From: Polyporus tsugae
Taxonomy: Eukaryota; Basidiomycota; Agaricomycetes; Polyporales; Polyporaceae
Assembly: GCA_024305745.1 (NCBI GenBank)
Contig: JAHRBS010000005.1
Coordinates: forward strand, 1,984,001-2,048,000
Direction of reading: 5' to 3'
DNA length: 64,000 nt
Shown here: one piece after another, positions 1 through 10,831 of the stretch
Layout: every line of letters starts with the position of its first letter
How positions within the stretch are numbered: position 1 is the first letter of the stretch
Notes under the pieces: generated by a model
Database searches by the model: none
What the model was told of the DNA's origin: nothing
Seen by the model: only the letters and a program-made list of their open reading frames with translations
Made by a program: the position numbers and the translations under genes

Positions 1-19
1 CGAGACGCACCGTTGATCA

Positions 20-24
20 CGTCC
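20..24. repeat. Target-site duplication CGTCC (left copy)
   Basis: Five bases CGTCC directly before the 5' LTR. The same five follow the 3' LTR at 7202-7206. A 5-bp duplication is normal for Ty3/gypsy integrases. Confidence 0.93.
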
Positions 25-219
25 TGTTACGATACGACTTTTACGATTAGTAATACCACCTGTAACGACATGTACGACCTGCCCTGAAGCACCTGGTCCG
101 TGCGCAGGCTCCAACACAATATATAAACCCCTCGGTAGCTGCGGTAATTCCCCAGCTTCAAGTTGGTCTTTAGTCCCCCAGTCCTTCGCTTATTGCTAGT
201 GTGAGGTCTGACCTTATCA
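25..219 (+). repeat. 5' LTR of the gypsy element (195 bp)
   Basis: Begins TGTTACGATACG and ends CTTATCA. A TATATAAA sequence near 120-127 is a likely TATA box of the element promoter. It is identical to the 3' LTR except at position 160. Confidence 0.96.
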
Positions 220-264
220 TAACTCGAAGCTACCCTTTCCTCGACCTACGGCGCACTGTCTTCA

Positions 265-828
265 TTGCCAACCGTGGCGCCCTCATCATCCTCCACTTCT
301 CTCTCCGTCCCGAACCCCCCGCTCGTCGTGCGTCTCGCCGACGGCACCATCCACCACCTCGTCCCTATATACACCCTCACCAACTCGTCGCCGCCATCTC
401 CGTCGTCGATACCACCTATCCCAATTCCGCCCCCGCACCTTCGTCACCGATCCCCAAGTCCCCTTATCAACTCAGACTCCGACTCCGACTCCGCCACTGC
501 CGTAGACTCCGACTCAGACGCCGGCGTCCCCGTCCACATCGCTGTATCCCGACACGTCAATCCCGCACACGCCACCTTCATCCAAACAAGGGTCAACACC
601 CTGCTGTTCCAAGGAACAGAAGTCACGGCGTACGTCCCATGCTCCCTCTACTCCGTCCTTCCCGGACACGTCATCTTCCGCTTCCCCGCCACCCCAACAA
701 CTGCCGCCTACTCTCTCTACGGTATCATCGCATCCACACAACCCACCTATTGGGTATTTCACATTTCCCTTATACCTTACGTTATCGACCAGACCGCTAT
801 TCTACACGTGTCCATTCCAACCGAGTAG
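265..828 (+). CDS. Leader ORF of the gypsy element, unassigned
   Basis: An ATG-started frame of 187 codons lies between the 5' LTR and gag. The first 90 residues are rich in Pro and Ser. The last 70 look globular, with hydrophobic and aromatic residues spread through them. I do not recognise a family. Neighbouring frames here are also open and Pro-rich, so it may be chance, an N-terminal part of gag cut off by frame changes, or an accessory ORF. No stop-free link to the next frame was found. Confidence 0.3.
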   Translation: MPTVAPSSSSTSLSVPNPPLVVRLADGTIHHLVPIYTLTNSSPPSPSSIPPIPIPPPHLRHRSPSPLINSDSDSDSATAVDSDSDAGVPVHIAVSRHVNPAHATFIQTRVNTLLFQGTEVTAYVPCSLYSVLPGHVIFRFPATPTTAAYSLYGIIASTQPTYWVFHISLIPYVIDQTAILHVSIPTE

Positions 829-954
829 TCAGTGACCACGTGTCACAACTCGGCGCAGGAGACCCCGGTTAGCCATACTGCGGTAAAACTGCTACTATAA
901 TCTATACCTTGTCACGAACCGTATGCTTACCCACACCTTCTCTGTATCTAGTGA

Positions 955-2972
955 ATGGACCCTTGGGATCTGCTGCTTGAATCGTACCCAACTCCGTCTC
1001 CATCCCCTCCACCGGTCCTCCGCGCTATAAATGCGCGGGAAGATAGGGCAACACGGCTTGCGCAGGACAGCGGCACTGTCAATTCCAGAAATCAGACGAC
1101 ATCCGAGTTGACGCACACCTCCTCAACGGCGATCTCCACCAGTGCCACAAACAACCGTGTCCCAACCGGTACCACAGCCAGAACCCCATCGGTTTCCAAC
1201 TCCCAGAGTATATCCCCATCCCGCGCGAACTGCCACCGGAACCAACAGCTCCGGTACCTGGAACAACTCACACAAGAACTCGTGCGCGTCAGCCGACCCC
1301 TGAGCCCGTTGTACGCGCTGGAAGTCCGTACCCACGCACCCGTCCAGAACGTCAGCGAGAACCTACCCCACCTGTCGCACACATCCCCATCCCTGTCCAA
1401 GTCGCGAGATCCACGGAAGTGTCCCCGGTCGCTGCAAGTAGCTGATTTGAATACTGAGAACTCCCGGAAGAACCCTTGCCTCCAACAGACTCAGACGACG
1501 ATCAGGAACCTTCCAGACATCATAGATCTGACTCAGACGGATTCGTCCGTGCCCTCGAGAACCTCGGTCTCCGTGCTTCCCCCACGACCACAGGATCCTT
1601 ACCCGCTTCCCAAAACCCCATCCAACCTCCCGTCCAAACCGCCGGCATCAGCCAACCACCCCGCGCTCATCGAGCAATGGCGCAAACATTTTCATTCGAT
1701 GTGGCAACGCAAGCGTGGATCTCGGGGGAGATCGCAAACTTCATCGCGGCAACCCAACCCCAACGCGGAGGCAGGAACCACGCCCCGCCTAGACTCGCCC
1801 AGCCCGAGTACTTCGACGGCCTCAGCCCAGACTTCGAGCAGTGGAAGTCTGACGTCCAGGTCTACGTGGCTGGCCTGGACAAAGATCCAGCAATATCTGC
1901 CGTCTTAGGGTTGATTCGTGGTACAACTGTGAACAGATGGAAGCGTAACCTCGTAGAGGACAAGTTTGTGGCAAATGGGAATAGATGGAACTACCCGGAC
2001 GTAGCAGCGTTCTGGGCCGAGTTGACAGCGAAGTTTAGACCAATAAACTACGTTAACGACGCAATCATTGCACTCGATCAGATTCACATGGGCAATCGCC
2101 GGGCCAAAGACTTCTTTGACAAATGGGAAGATCTGACAGCCCGTGCCACGGAAAACAGAGACACGGCTAACAACATTTATCGGCTCAAAAACGCGCTACC
2201 ATCCAGCTACCTAGTTGCGATCAGCACGATGCCGGTAAAGCCTGTCACCTACGCCCAGTGGAAATCTATGATCATTGCCATAGATAACGATCGCATCATC
2301 TTCAACCGCCAGATTCGTGACTTCACACGTCGACCACCCCCGCAACAACCGCCCCCATGTGCCCCACCTCAGTACCCACCGCCAAATGCTCCCCCGCACT
2401 ATGGCAACCCTTTCCCGCGATACCCAGGAAACGCCCCACGGTATCCGTCACGATACCCAGAGTATTCCCCGGTGTTCCCTCCGTCACGATATCCACCATA
2501 CGCCCCAGTGTCACAATACCCGCCGCCCCGGCCATACTACCCACAACGTCCCCAGGTACCCACAATGCCGGGAGACAGACGCACAGGCACAGGGGTCACG
2601 TACGGAGGAGCCAGACAACCGATGGACATTGATCGGCTCAGGGCCCGACCATGCCGAAAGTGCGGCGCAAAGCAGACCGAGAAGGGCTCATGCGGAGACA
2701 TGTGGCACATCCCCAACCGGACCGGCACAGCTGCGGTACAGAAGCGCCGATGGGAAGAACGCGACAGTCACGAGGAATTCCTTGAAGAAGTCAGACATTT
2801 CCATCAGGAAGACCCTGAGGACTTCCTTGCACAGATTGCCGGGGTAACGGTCCCTACCTATCACGAGGACCCAGAGCCACAGCACGCACTGGAGGAATAC
2901 ACGGATGGATACAACGAGATACAGCAACAAATGGATGAGTATGAGCAGCATTTTCCCTACGGTCCCACGTAA
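955..2972 (+). pseudogene. gag: gag polyprotein, split over two overlapping frames
   Basis: Gag forms the particle that packages element RNA. The N-terminal part starts at ATG 955 and stays open to 1908; it is rich in Ser, Pro and Thr, as gypsy gag leaders often are. The capsid-like part lies in the -1 frame, open from 1458 to the stop at 2970-2972. It has the hydrophobic and Trp pattern of a retrotransposon gag domain (about 1790-2330), a Pro/Tyr-rich stretch (2330-2560), then a short Cys-rich segment near 2640-2720 with CxxC followed by Cys and His, which resembles a changed zinc knuckle. The frame change inside the overlap is either a programmed -1 shift or a mutation. No ATG opens the second frame near 1476, so I prefer one broken or shifted gene to two. 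Confidence 0.75.
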
Positions 2973-3028
2973 TCGCACATACGCGGCGACCGTCACTTCA
3001 CAATAGTTTTCAGAATCGGTTTTCTGTC

Positions 3029-6000
3029 TTGAACCCTGATGTACCCGCTCCGGGTTGTACGATACCTATGCCTACTTATTCACCGGACAACTCCACCATT
3101 CCCCACCCTACCCAGTTACGTACTATACTTATTAAAAATAACGAGACGACTGATCGTCGGAGCCAACCTACAGGCAACGATCAGCGTGGCGGGTTAGAAC
3201 CTGTGCTTAATTTCTCGTCCAAAAATAACAAAAAAGTCGAAAAAACCCCTAGTGCACCCATTAACGCCATCCGAGTAATGTCCTACGGTCCGACGTACTT
3301 CAAAGTCACACGCGGCACCGGAAGCAAACAACTAGACATACCGGTCATGATCAAAAACCTAGAAACTCTTCAGGTTTACGACACCAAGGCTCTCTGCAAT
3401 ACCGGTTGTACCGGTTCGTGTGTCAATAGAAACTTCGTTCAGCGTGCAGGCCTATCACCTAAGCCATTCCCACATCCCATTGACGTGTTTAACGCCGATG
3501 GATCTCCCAACATAGGTGGTAGAATCACGAATTACGTTGACGTACAACTACAGATCGGAGACCACGCGGAACAAATCCCGCTTCTAGTCACTGATCTTGG
3601 CAAAATGGACATATATCTTGGGCATGACTGGATTGAGCATCACAATCTGTCAATACATTGGAAGAACAAAACCATTGAGTTCGACCGATGCCCGAGCACT
3701 TGCCATCACATCATCAGTGCTGGTGATTGAATCTTCTCCCTACATACCTGATTGTGGCTTGACGCCCGATCAGTCCACATACGTGCGAAAACGTCGGTAG
3801 CAATGGAAATTGCAATCAAACAGAATGAGGCCAAAGCAGAACAAACATTCGAGGAAATGATCCCAGAGTACTATCAAGATTTCCGCGACGTCTTTGACGA
3901 AGCGACGTTCTCCACTCTTCCCGAATGACGGCCTTATGACCACGCGATTGAATTGACCGTGAACGCTAAACCGTATTGTGGAAAGATATACCCCATGACT
4001 CTAGACGAACAACAAGCGCTAGACGTGTTCTTAGAGGAAAATCTATCCACGGGTCGAATTCGTCCATCAAAATCCTCATGGGGGGCTCCGTTCTTCTTTG
4101 TCAAGAAAAAAGACGGCAAACTGCATCCCGTTCAGGACTACAGACAGTTAAACGCCTTGACCAAGAAAAATGTATACCCTCTTCCTCTAATGCTACAGAT
4201 CCTAGATCGGCTGAAAGGCGCCCAGTACTACACCAAGTTAGACATACGTTGGGGATACAACAATATTCGTATAGTCGAAGGCGATGAGGAAAAAGCAGCG
4301 TTTATCACAAATTGCGGCTTATACGAACCTCTCGTCATGTTCTTCGGCTTAACGAACTCCCCGGCGACTTTCCAAATGATGATAAACTCGATCTTTCAAG
4401 ATCTGATTCTTTGTGGAAAAGTCATTGTGTACTTGGATGACATCATCATCTGTACAGCCGATCTAGAGGAACACAGACGCATAGTGCGACAAGTCCTACA
4501 GATCCTTCGAGACAATCACCTTACGTGTAAACCCCAGAAGTGCGAGTTCGAAACTCAGGAAACCGAGTACCTAGGCCATATCATCACCCCCGGCGAGATC
4601 CGCATGGACCCAGGCAAGGTCAAAGGTGTCACTGATTGGCCGGTACCCATGTGCAAACGTGATGTACAGAGTTTCCTCGGATTCGCAAACTTCTATAGAC
4701 GGTTTATCAAGGACTTCTCAAAGATCGCTGGACCAATGAATCGTCTCACGGGTCTTAACGTATGGACATGGACTCCAGAGCATCAACTCGCTTTTGAAGG
4801 GATCAAGGGTGCAATCACACATGCCCCCGTGTTAGCCATACCCAATGACACAGATCCCTTAAAAGTCGAATGCGATGCCTCGAACTTTGCGATCGGAGCC
4901 GAGCTCTCGCAGTGTCAGAACAGACTATGGAGACCTATTGCCTTCCTATCACATTCCTTAACACCCGCACAAAAAGGATACGAGATCTGGGATCGAGAAA
5001 TGTTGTCGGTTATCGCCGTGTTACAAGAATGGCGTCACTTCCTCCAAAACGCGCGAGAATTCGAGGTCCATAATGACCACAAAAACCTCGAATACTTCCG
5101 AAAACCACAACGGCTAAACGCGCGACAAGCGCGTTGGGCGACAACTCTCGCGAACTACCATTTCAAGTTACACCATAAACCAGGTCGTACCATGGGCAAA
5201 GTAGACGCTCTGTCTAGACGCGTAGACCACGAAACCGGTCCCGTGATCGAGAACTTCACGTTGCTCAAAGAACACTGGTTTGCGGCTTCTCATACGATAG
5301 ACGGAGCAGACAATCTGAAGAAAATGTGTCTGGAACATGTTAATCTTTATGACCATCTTGTCGTCGAGAAACTAGGAAAGGACAATGATTGGGAATTAGC
5401 CAAGGACGGCTTAATCTACAGAAGGGGGAGAATGGTCGTTCCAAACTACTCAGAACTTTGCGGACGCGTCATCGCTTCACACCATGATTCAATCGCGGCT
5501 GGACACCCGGGCGCAGCCAAAACACAAGATCTGATCATGAGATCTTATTGGTGGCTGTCCATTCGGAAAAACGTTGCCAAGTATGTCGCCGGATGCATCA
5601 CATGTCAGCACGTCAAGATTGATCGACAACCACGTGCCGCACCACTCCATCCCAACCCTATTCCCGATCAGAACTGGCAATTCGTCACCATGGACTATAT
5701 GACCGGACTACCCGAATGCAACGGACATGATGCCATACTAGTCTTTGTCGATATGAAGTCCAAAGACTACATTGCTATCCCCTGTTCAAAAACGCTAGAC
5801 TCGGAAGGACAAGCAAGACTCTTCATCAAACATGTAGTTGTACCCCACAGCCTGCCCAAACGCATATGGTCGGATCGAGGCCCTACCCTCGTGTCCTCCT
5901 TCACCAAAGAAGTCTACTGACAGATGGGGATCAAAGGCAATCCTAGTACAGCCTATCATCCCCAGACTGACGGCCAGACCAAGCGCATGAATCAAGAGAT

Positions 6001-6928
6001 CCAGACCTATCTACGGATCTTCATCAATCACAAACAGGACGACTGGGTCGAATGGCTACCGCTAGCAGAGTTCGCTTACCGATGTCGTGTACATGCATCC
6101 ACAGGAATGTCCCCTTTCTTCATGACTCACAGTCACGAACCCAACACCGGAGTCGAGACTTTGAAAGACGGCATCAACGAATCCGCCAAGCAATTCGCCG
6201 AGCGAATGCAACACATCGGGAAGCAAGCAGCGCAGGCGCTGGAGATAGCGCGAGAAGCGATGAAGCGACATTACGACAAGCACCAACAACCATCATGAGA
6301 TTACAAGATAGGCGATTACGTATACATAGACGCACAGAACTTCCCCACCGACCGACCAAACAAGAAACTCGAAGACAAGCGCTATGGCCCTTTCCGAGTT
6401 GAAGAAAAAGTCGGTGCTAGTGCATATTGCCTAAAACTCCCACCCAAGTGGAAGTTACGTCATCCCGTATTCAACGAAGTACTCTTAACTCCTGCACATG
6501 ATCCCGAATTCCCGAATCAAGGGAAAACCAGTCGAGAAGTACCCACTCTTCTGGAACCCGATCGAGAAGTTGAATCGATCTTAGATTCAAAGATCGTAGA
6601 AGGATCGGGTCGATCTCGCAAAGTTCACTACCTCGTTCAATGGTGTGGACTCACACGAGCTGACCGCGAATGGGTACCTTCGGATACAGACGAACTCCAG
6701 ACGGACGAGGCCAAGAAACTCATCACCGCTTTCTATGCCGCAAACAAATTCGTGCCGCGCATCCACGTTCGCTACCTACTCACCGCTATGGACAAACATG
6801 GCCAAATAATCACATACGACACAGACTCTTATGACTTTTGGACACGTAGATATAATGACTGGAAAAGACGAAATCCTAATGAAAGTAATATACAACAGGA
6901 CTATGTACGACACTTTGCTTATGACTAG
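3029..6928 (+). pseudogene. pol: pol polyprotein: protease, RT, RNase H, integrase, chromodomain (five in-frame TGA)
   Basis: One reading frame runs to the TAG at 6926-6928 but is interrupted by TGA at 3728, 3749, 3926, 5918 and 6296. Protease: an aspartyl-protease core with GHDWIEHHN near 3620-3650, but the active-site triad reads Asn-Thr-Gly (AAT at 3398-3400) where Asp is required. Reverse transcriptase: from about 3960, with the catalytic YLDD motif near 4430-4440. RNase H: about 4860-5220. Integrase: HHCC zinc motif about 5480-5620, first two acidic residues of the DDE triad upstream of the stop at 5918, and the Glu region just after it. Chromodomain: about 6565-6760, with VESILD, YLVQW and a WVP motif. 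At least three stops (3728, 3926, 6296) fall where relatives usually carry Arg, which fits CGA changed to TGA. Confidence 0.93.
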
Positions 6929-6990
6929 TTAACCCATGGTATTAACGACTACCCCACTACTAACGCTTTGCGGCTTCCTGGGACATGAAG

Positions 6991-7003
6991 CTAAAGAGGG
7001 GGG
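6991..7003 (+). other. Polypurine tract of the gypsy element
   Basis: A purine run, AAAGAGGGGGG, lies within a few bases of the 3' LTR start, in the place where plus-strand DNA synthesis is primed in LTR retrotransposons. Confidence 0.75.
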
Positions 7004-7006
7004 TAA

Positions 7007-7201
7007 TGTTACGATACGACTTTTACGATTAGTAATACCACCTGTAACGACATGTACGACCTGCCCTGAAGCACCTGGTCCGTGCGCAGGCTCCAACACA
7101 ATATATAAACCCCTCGGTAGCTGCGGTAATTCCCCAGCTTCGAGTTGGTCTTTAGTCCCCCAGTCCTTCGCTTATTGCTAGTGTGAGGTCTGACCTTATC
7201 A
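7007..7201 (+). repeat. 3' LTR of the gypsy element (195 bp)
   Basis: Same length and sequence as the 5' LTR except G at 7142. It is followed at once by the CGTCC target duplication (7202-7206). Confidence 0.96.
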
Positions 7202-7360
7202 CGTCCCAGCTGTCTGTGGGAGCACAGTCACTGACAGGTTAGCATATTATATGCATACTAGGCTATCGGGGTGGTGGCATTCGGAACGTACATCTGCGGG
7301 AAGTAAGCACGCAAGTAAGCGAGGTTGCCCTCGTAGACCTAGAAGCGTCATCGGACTCAC

Positions 7361-8053
7361 ATTTGTCCCGCCCAGTGCCGGACGATGTTGAAGCAGTGCT
7401 CCTGCACGACCTCGGCCAGCTCCGGTGCCGTCCACGTCGTATTGGTGACCCAATCCGGTATCTCATTGTACCACACGCAGTTGTGTCCTGGATTAAGGCG
7501 AGTCAGCTCGAGGACGCGTCGGAACATGACATGATCACAATTTGACAAAATCGACGAAAGTGGCAGCAAGACGACCCCGACCTCTCATGAGCTTCCCTCC
7601 CTGCCGAGCGAGGGCGACGATCTGGTCGCCCTCTTCCCACGTGAACATGCCGCGCTCTGGCTCTGTATGGTTCTAAAAAACGTAGGAGCTCGTTCAGTGC
7701 GCCGATCGGGAATCCACATCCACGAGATGAAAGTGGTTATGCATAGTACATACCCATTTCATCGCCTTGGCGGGGGTGAGCTGGCCGAACATGGCCAGGT
7801 CGTCCAGGACGGCGAGGTACGCGGTATCGTTGAGCTCGTAGTTGTTCGTCGCGGTCCCAAAGTAGAGCTTTCCTGCCGAACGGGCCGCGGCGTTCAACCC
7901 AGATCGCGACAGAGACGGGGAGGAGAGCGCGGTGCTATTTTGAAGTGCCTGCCGGGGCACAGGAGGAGGACTCGTAGATGGATGACCGGTCGTTCGAAAG
8001 ACGAAAGCGAAGGCGAAGAGGAGGATGAGACTCCAGGGCTTGAAAGTGGCCAT
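7361..8053 (-). pseudogene. GH10 endo-1,4-beta-xylanase, 5' part only
   Basis: GH10 xylanases are secreted enzymes that cut the xylan backbone of plant cell walls. Three exons on the minus strand keep frame: 8053-7754, 7672-7582 and 7487-7361, joined by 81-bp and 94-bp GT-AG introns. The protein opens with a hydrophobic signal peptide. The GH10 N-terminal core follows: a GKLYFGTA segment, an ITP/LTP-type motif with MKW, and HNCVWYNEIPDWV. It then stops at the GQM position, just before the segment that should carry the WDVVNE acid/base glutamate. Neither catalytic Glu region is present in 7207-7360, so about half of a normal GH10 domain is missing. The gypsy element sits just beyond this truncated end; whether it caused the loss cannot be seen, because only 24 bp lie on its other side. 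Confidence 0.85.
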
Positions 8054-8480
8054 CGTGAAGATAGAAGGGGGAGTAGACGAAATTTTTGATCCTCTCCGGT
8101 GACGTCGCCTGCGACTATATGTATGCTCTAGGCAAGACGGAAGTCAGCAGAAGAACGGAAGGAGTGGAGCCCGGACGTACGGCGTGAAATCTCGCTGACT
8201 CTACGGCGACGAAAGGACGAGCCGGCATGTCTCATGGACACTACTCGCACCGAGCTTTGGGGTCGTTTGAGGAGGCGAACTATGTGGATGAATGAGCACG
8301 GTTGGCAGAGAAGGCGTTCCATGAAGCAGGTGACCACAAGGACCGGGCCGCAGGTTGCAAGTCGAAGATTTGAGCGGGCCCCGGGAGCTTGATAAATGAT
8401 GTGGCTGCAGATGTTGCAGCCCGATGGTGTAATAGGATAGGCACTGATGCCAGAACGTCAACCATTAATGGTCAAGAGGG
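8054..8480. other. Intergenic; probable promoter side of the xylanase remnant
   Basis: No gene is supported. Read on the minus strand, a CATATAG sequence near 8113-8122 lies about 60-70 bp before the xylanase start and could be its TATA box. Confidence 0.4.
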
Positions 8481-8998
8481 TGCGAGTGGTACGCACGCTT
8501 CTCAGCTATTTCTGGTCTTGCGGAGAACCTCGATTGCATGCTATTCATGAGGTTTTCAAGGACGAGAACTTGAAGAGAGCTGCCGAGCAAGGTGGTAGTC
8601 GTTCAGTGACTACGCATGCATTGATGTGTGCGATCACATCTGCGACACAGTTCTGTACCGGTATGAAACTCACGTTCAAGAGAGCTTGGAATTTGAACCG
8701 GTCTTGACTCGCTCAATTTCAATCTGAGGGGTGGAGATCACTACAAGTCCGTCAGCACGGGTGATAACTGACAAGGTTGAGAGACTTACCAGCATCCTCC
8801 TGCGCTGTGGTATGCACCAGATACCTGCAGGTGGGGCTGGGGACCGATCGGAGGGGCTATCCACGTCCGTCCTCGGACGTACTTGGCTAGCGACCTGGTG
8901 CTGAAGCTTGAGGCGCCATCACAACCCGGAGCGCGAACGGCCCCTGTACTATGGGTGGATCGACAACCAAACATGTTCCGCATAAGTCTCGGATGCAT
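8481..8998 (-). pseudogene. BVMO fragment (middle exons only)
   Basis: Two blocks match the intact BVMO gene at 59506-62223. Minus strand 8998-8780 holds a YVRGRTWIAPP segment, matching YVRGQTWLSPP of the intact gene, followed by a GT donor. Minus strand 8600-8485 holds SMQSRFSARPEIAEK, matching its NMEAKLAERPDIASK. The first FAD motif, the BVMO fingerprint and the C-terminal half are all absent. The block is also closely similar to 14345-14830, the matching part of the second BVMO pseudogene, so both came from one duplication. Confidence 0.75.
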
Positions 8999-10831
8999 TC
9001 GTCTTGAGGCCCATGACTTGTACTCACCTAGAGTCGTTATCGCCTACAGCTATACCCTTCGAGGCTTGTTCGCCGCGTCAAGCATCCGTCCCAGCTGTCC
9101 TGTTATCTGAGATGCTGAGAATTGTGAAGTTGAAGTCTATCGGACTGACGATTTCGAACTTGAAGAGCGGTGATGAGCTCTGGGATGTGGCGAGTGCTTC
9201 ATATGTCTTCGTTCTGCATGGTTCGAGTACTAGAAGATGTCGGGGCTTGGAATGTAAAGGTGTGGTCGGGCTAGAGATCATAACTCGGAAGCACTGTGTC
9301 ATTGTATGTGGAAGAGGTCAAGACGCGGTTCATCGTCAACGCAGCCGACGTTGTCGAGGCTCGACTGAGGGATGGGCGCTTCATTGATCATCCCGGAGTC
9401 CGGACCGAGCCGACGACCTGCCCGACACGCCGCAGTGCTGGTTCCGCTCTCTCTCCCGACCCATGATCTGCCCCTTTACCCCGCTTCACGCCCTGGAGTT
9501 CAATAAGATACGGCATGTCGCTCTCAAAGCTCGCCGAAGCTCAAGAAATCTAGAAGAGAAATGTATAGGAGTTGGAGACAATCACTACGACCCCCGAGGC
9601 ACGGTACGCAAATCTCTTGTCTGATATGCTTTCTACCGGAGGTCCCTCTGTTCGTATGTGAAACTAGCTGTTCAGGTGGCAGAGATAACACCAGGTAACC
9701 GAGAGGGAGGATAGACAAATGCGAGGCGTTTGTGGAATATGCAAGGTGAGTCTTGTTTCTGCTCCGGCATTCCACCTCGACTAATCATTTCATCCTAGAG
9801 GACGAAGTCTTCCAGACTTCGGGGTCGTGCGGCCACCTGAGCCGGGATGTATGCCGTCGCGGTCTGTCTTGAGTCGCTCATCCCAAGGTATCCCGTTAAC
9901 GTTATCCACCTGGTAAGTCTTATACTCATGCTTCTGGTGTCGAAGAGTAAGTTTGACATTCGTACTCCTGGCACAGCCCGTATGAACCGTGTCGGATCGG
10001 ATCGCGCTGAGCGGAGCCTTGGTGAACCGAGAAAGGACGTCTACACAAACCGATGGCATCCGCACCAGGTAAGAGCAAAGGACGAATCGAATATGCGAGT
10101 TGTCTAATGAGAGCACAGGACCACACTTTGGGGATGGCCAAGGGGTTCTTGCAGGACGGGGGGCGTTTGCGCCGGGCAGAAATGTTTTGTACCTACTGAT
10201 GGCAGAGCACAAGTGGTAGGCGCTTTCGCGCACCCTGACCAAGAGTACGACACTGACAACTTTCAAAGTCGTGCACGGAGTTGATTTTTGTCGGTTTGCC
10301 GTGTCGGCATCGACCAACTATCGGCCTTCGGCTCCTCAGCGACAGGGGAGTACCCATCACTGGCCTTGCGACTGCCTCTTTAGTCGTCACGGACCAGGGA
10401 TTGTGCGTGTTTCCCAGGCTCGATGCGTTGTTGCTGTCCTCGCTCGTCATTGAAGATGTTTTGCTGACAGAGGACGCATTCCCGCAATGTACGTATAGAC
10501 ATTTAATCGATGATCTAAGAGCAGGCTAGACTCAATCTCTGTGCTATCTACCGACCCTGGGTGCCGTACCGTGCTCGTGGCCGAGGACGACGTTTCAAGA
10601 TCGGCTCCTGTTGTCTGAGCCTGTTTCACGGGAATCAGTCGGGCAAGGAGTGGTTTCGTCTTTCTTGTTAATGGTCTGACGTGAGCAGGTCTTATTTTTT
10701 TTTTACGCATCTCTGGTCCGAGTAATAGAAGCGTTGGCCACTGTCCTCACCACTACTCGTTCAGACAGTGATATTGATATTACATTTCCTGGAACGGAGG
10801 ACTGTGAACACATTACATTACACGCGGCCGC
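8999..10831. other. Non-coding duplicated spacer
   Basis: No gene is supported in this 1.8-kb stretch. Several pieces recur in 14.8-15.8 kb, for example the GTTTCACGGGAATCA sequence near 10625 and near 15674, and the segments near 9380-9530 and 14960-15110. It is therefore the spacer of a duplicated BVMO-deaminase block. A T run lies near 10690-10700. Confidence 0.6.

Larger units (their letters stand above)
25..7201 (+). mobile_element. Complete Ty3/gypsy LTR retrotransposon of the chromovirus type
   Basis: Both 195-bp LTRs begin TG and end CA, and they are flanked by the 5-bp direct repeat CGTCC (20-24 and 7202-7206), so the insertion is complete. Internal order is an unassigned leader ORF, gag, then pol with protease, reverse transcriptase, RNase H, integrase and a C-terminal chromodomain. 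That order defines Ty3/gypsy, and the chromodomain places it among chromoviruses. The LTRs differ at one base only (A160 against G7142), which suggests a recent insertion. Even so, pol has five in-frame TGA codons and the protease has lost its catalytic Asp, so this copy cannot be autonomous as written. No TGG-type primer-binding site follows the 5' LTR directly; priming may be atypical. Confidence 0.96.

Noticed and set aside
220..245. Primer-binding site after the 5' LTR
   Set aside because: No TGG start complementary to a tRNA CCA end is present; I could not name a tRNA, so no site is annotated.
7207..7360. Further exons of the GH10 xylanase
   Set aside because: A readable stretch with an AYFPQMYVPN segment follows, but it does not carry the WDVVNE motif and no splice joint keeps frame with GH10 sequence.
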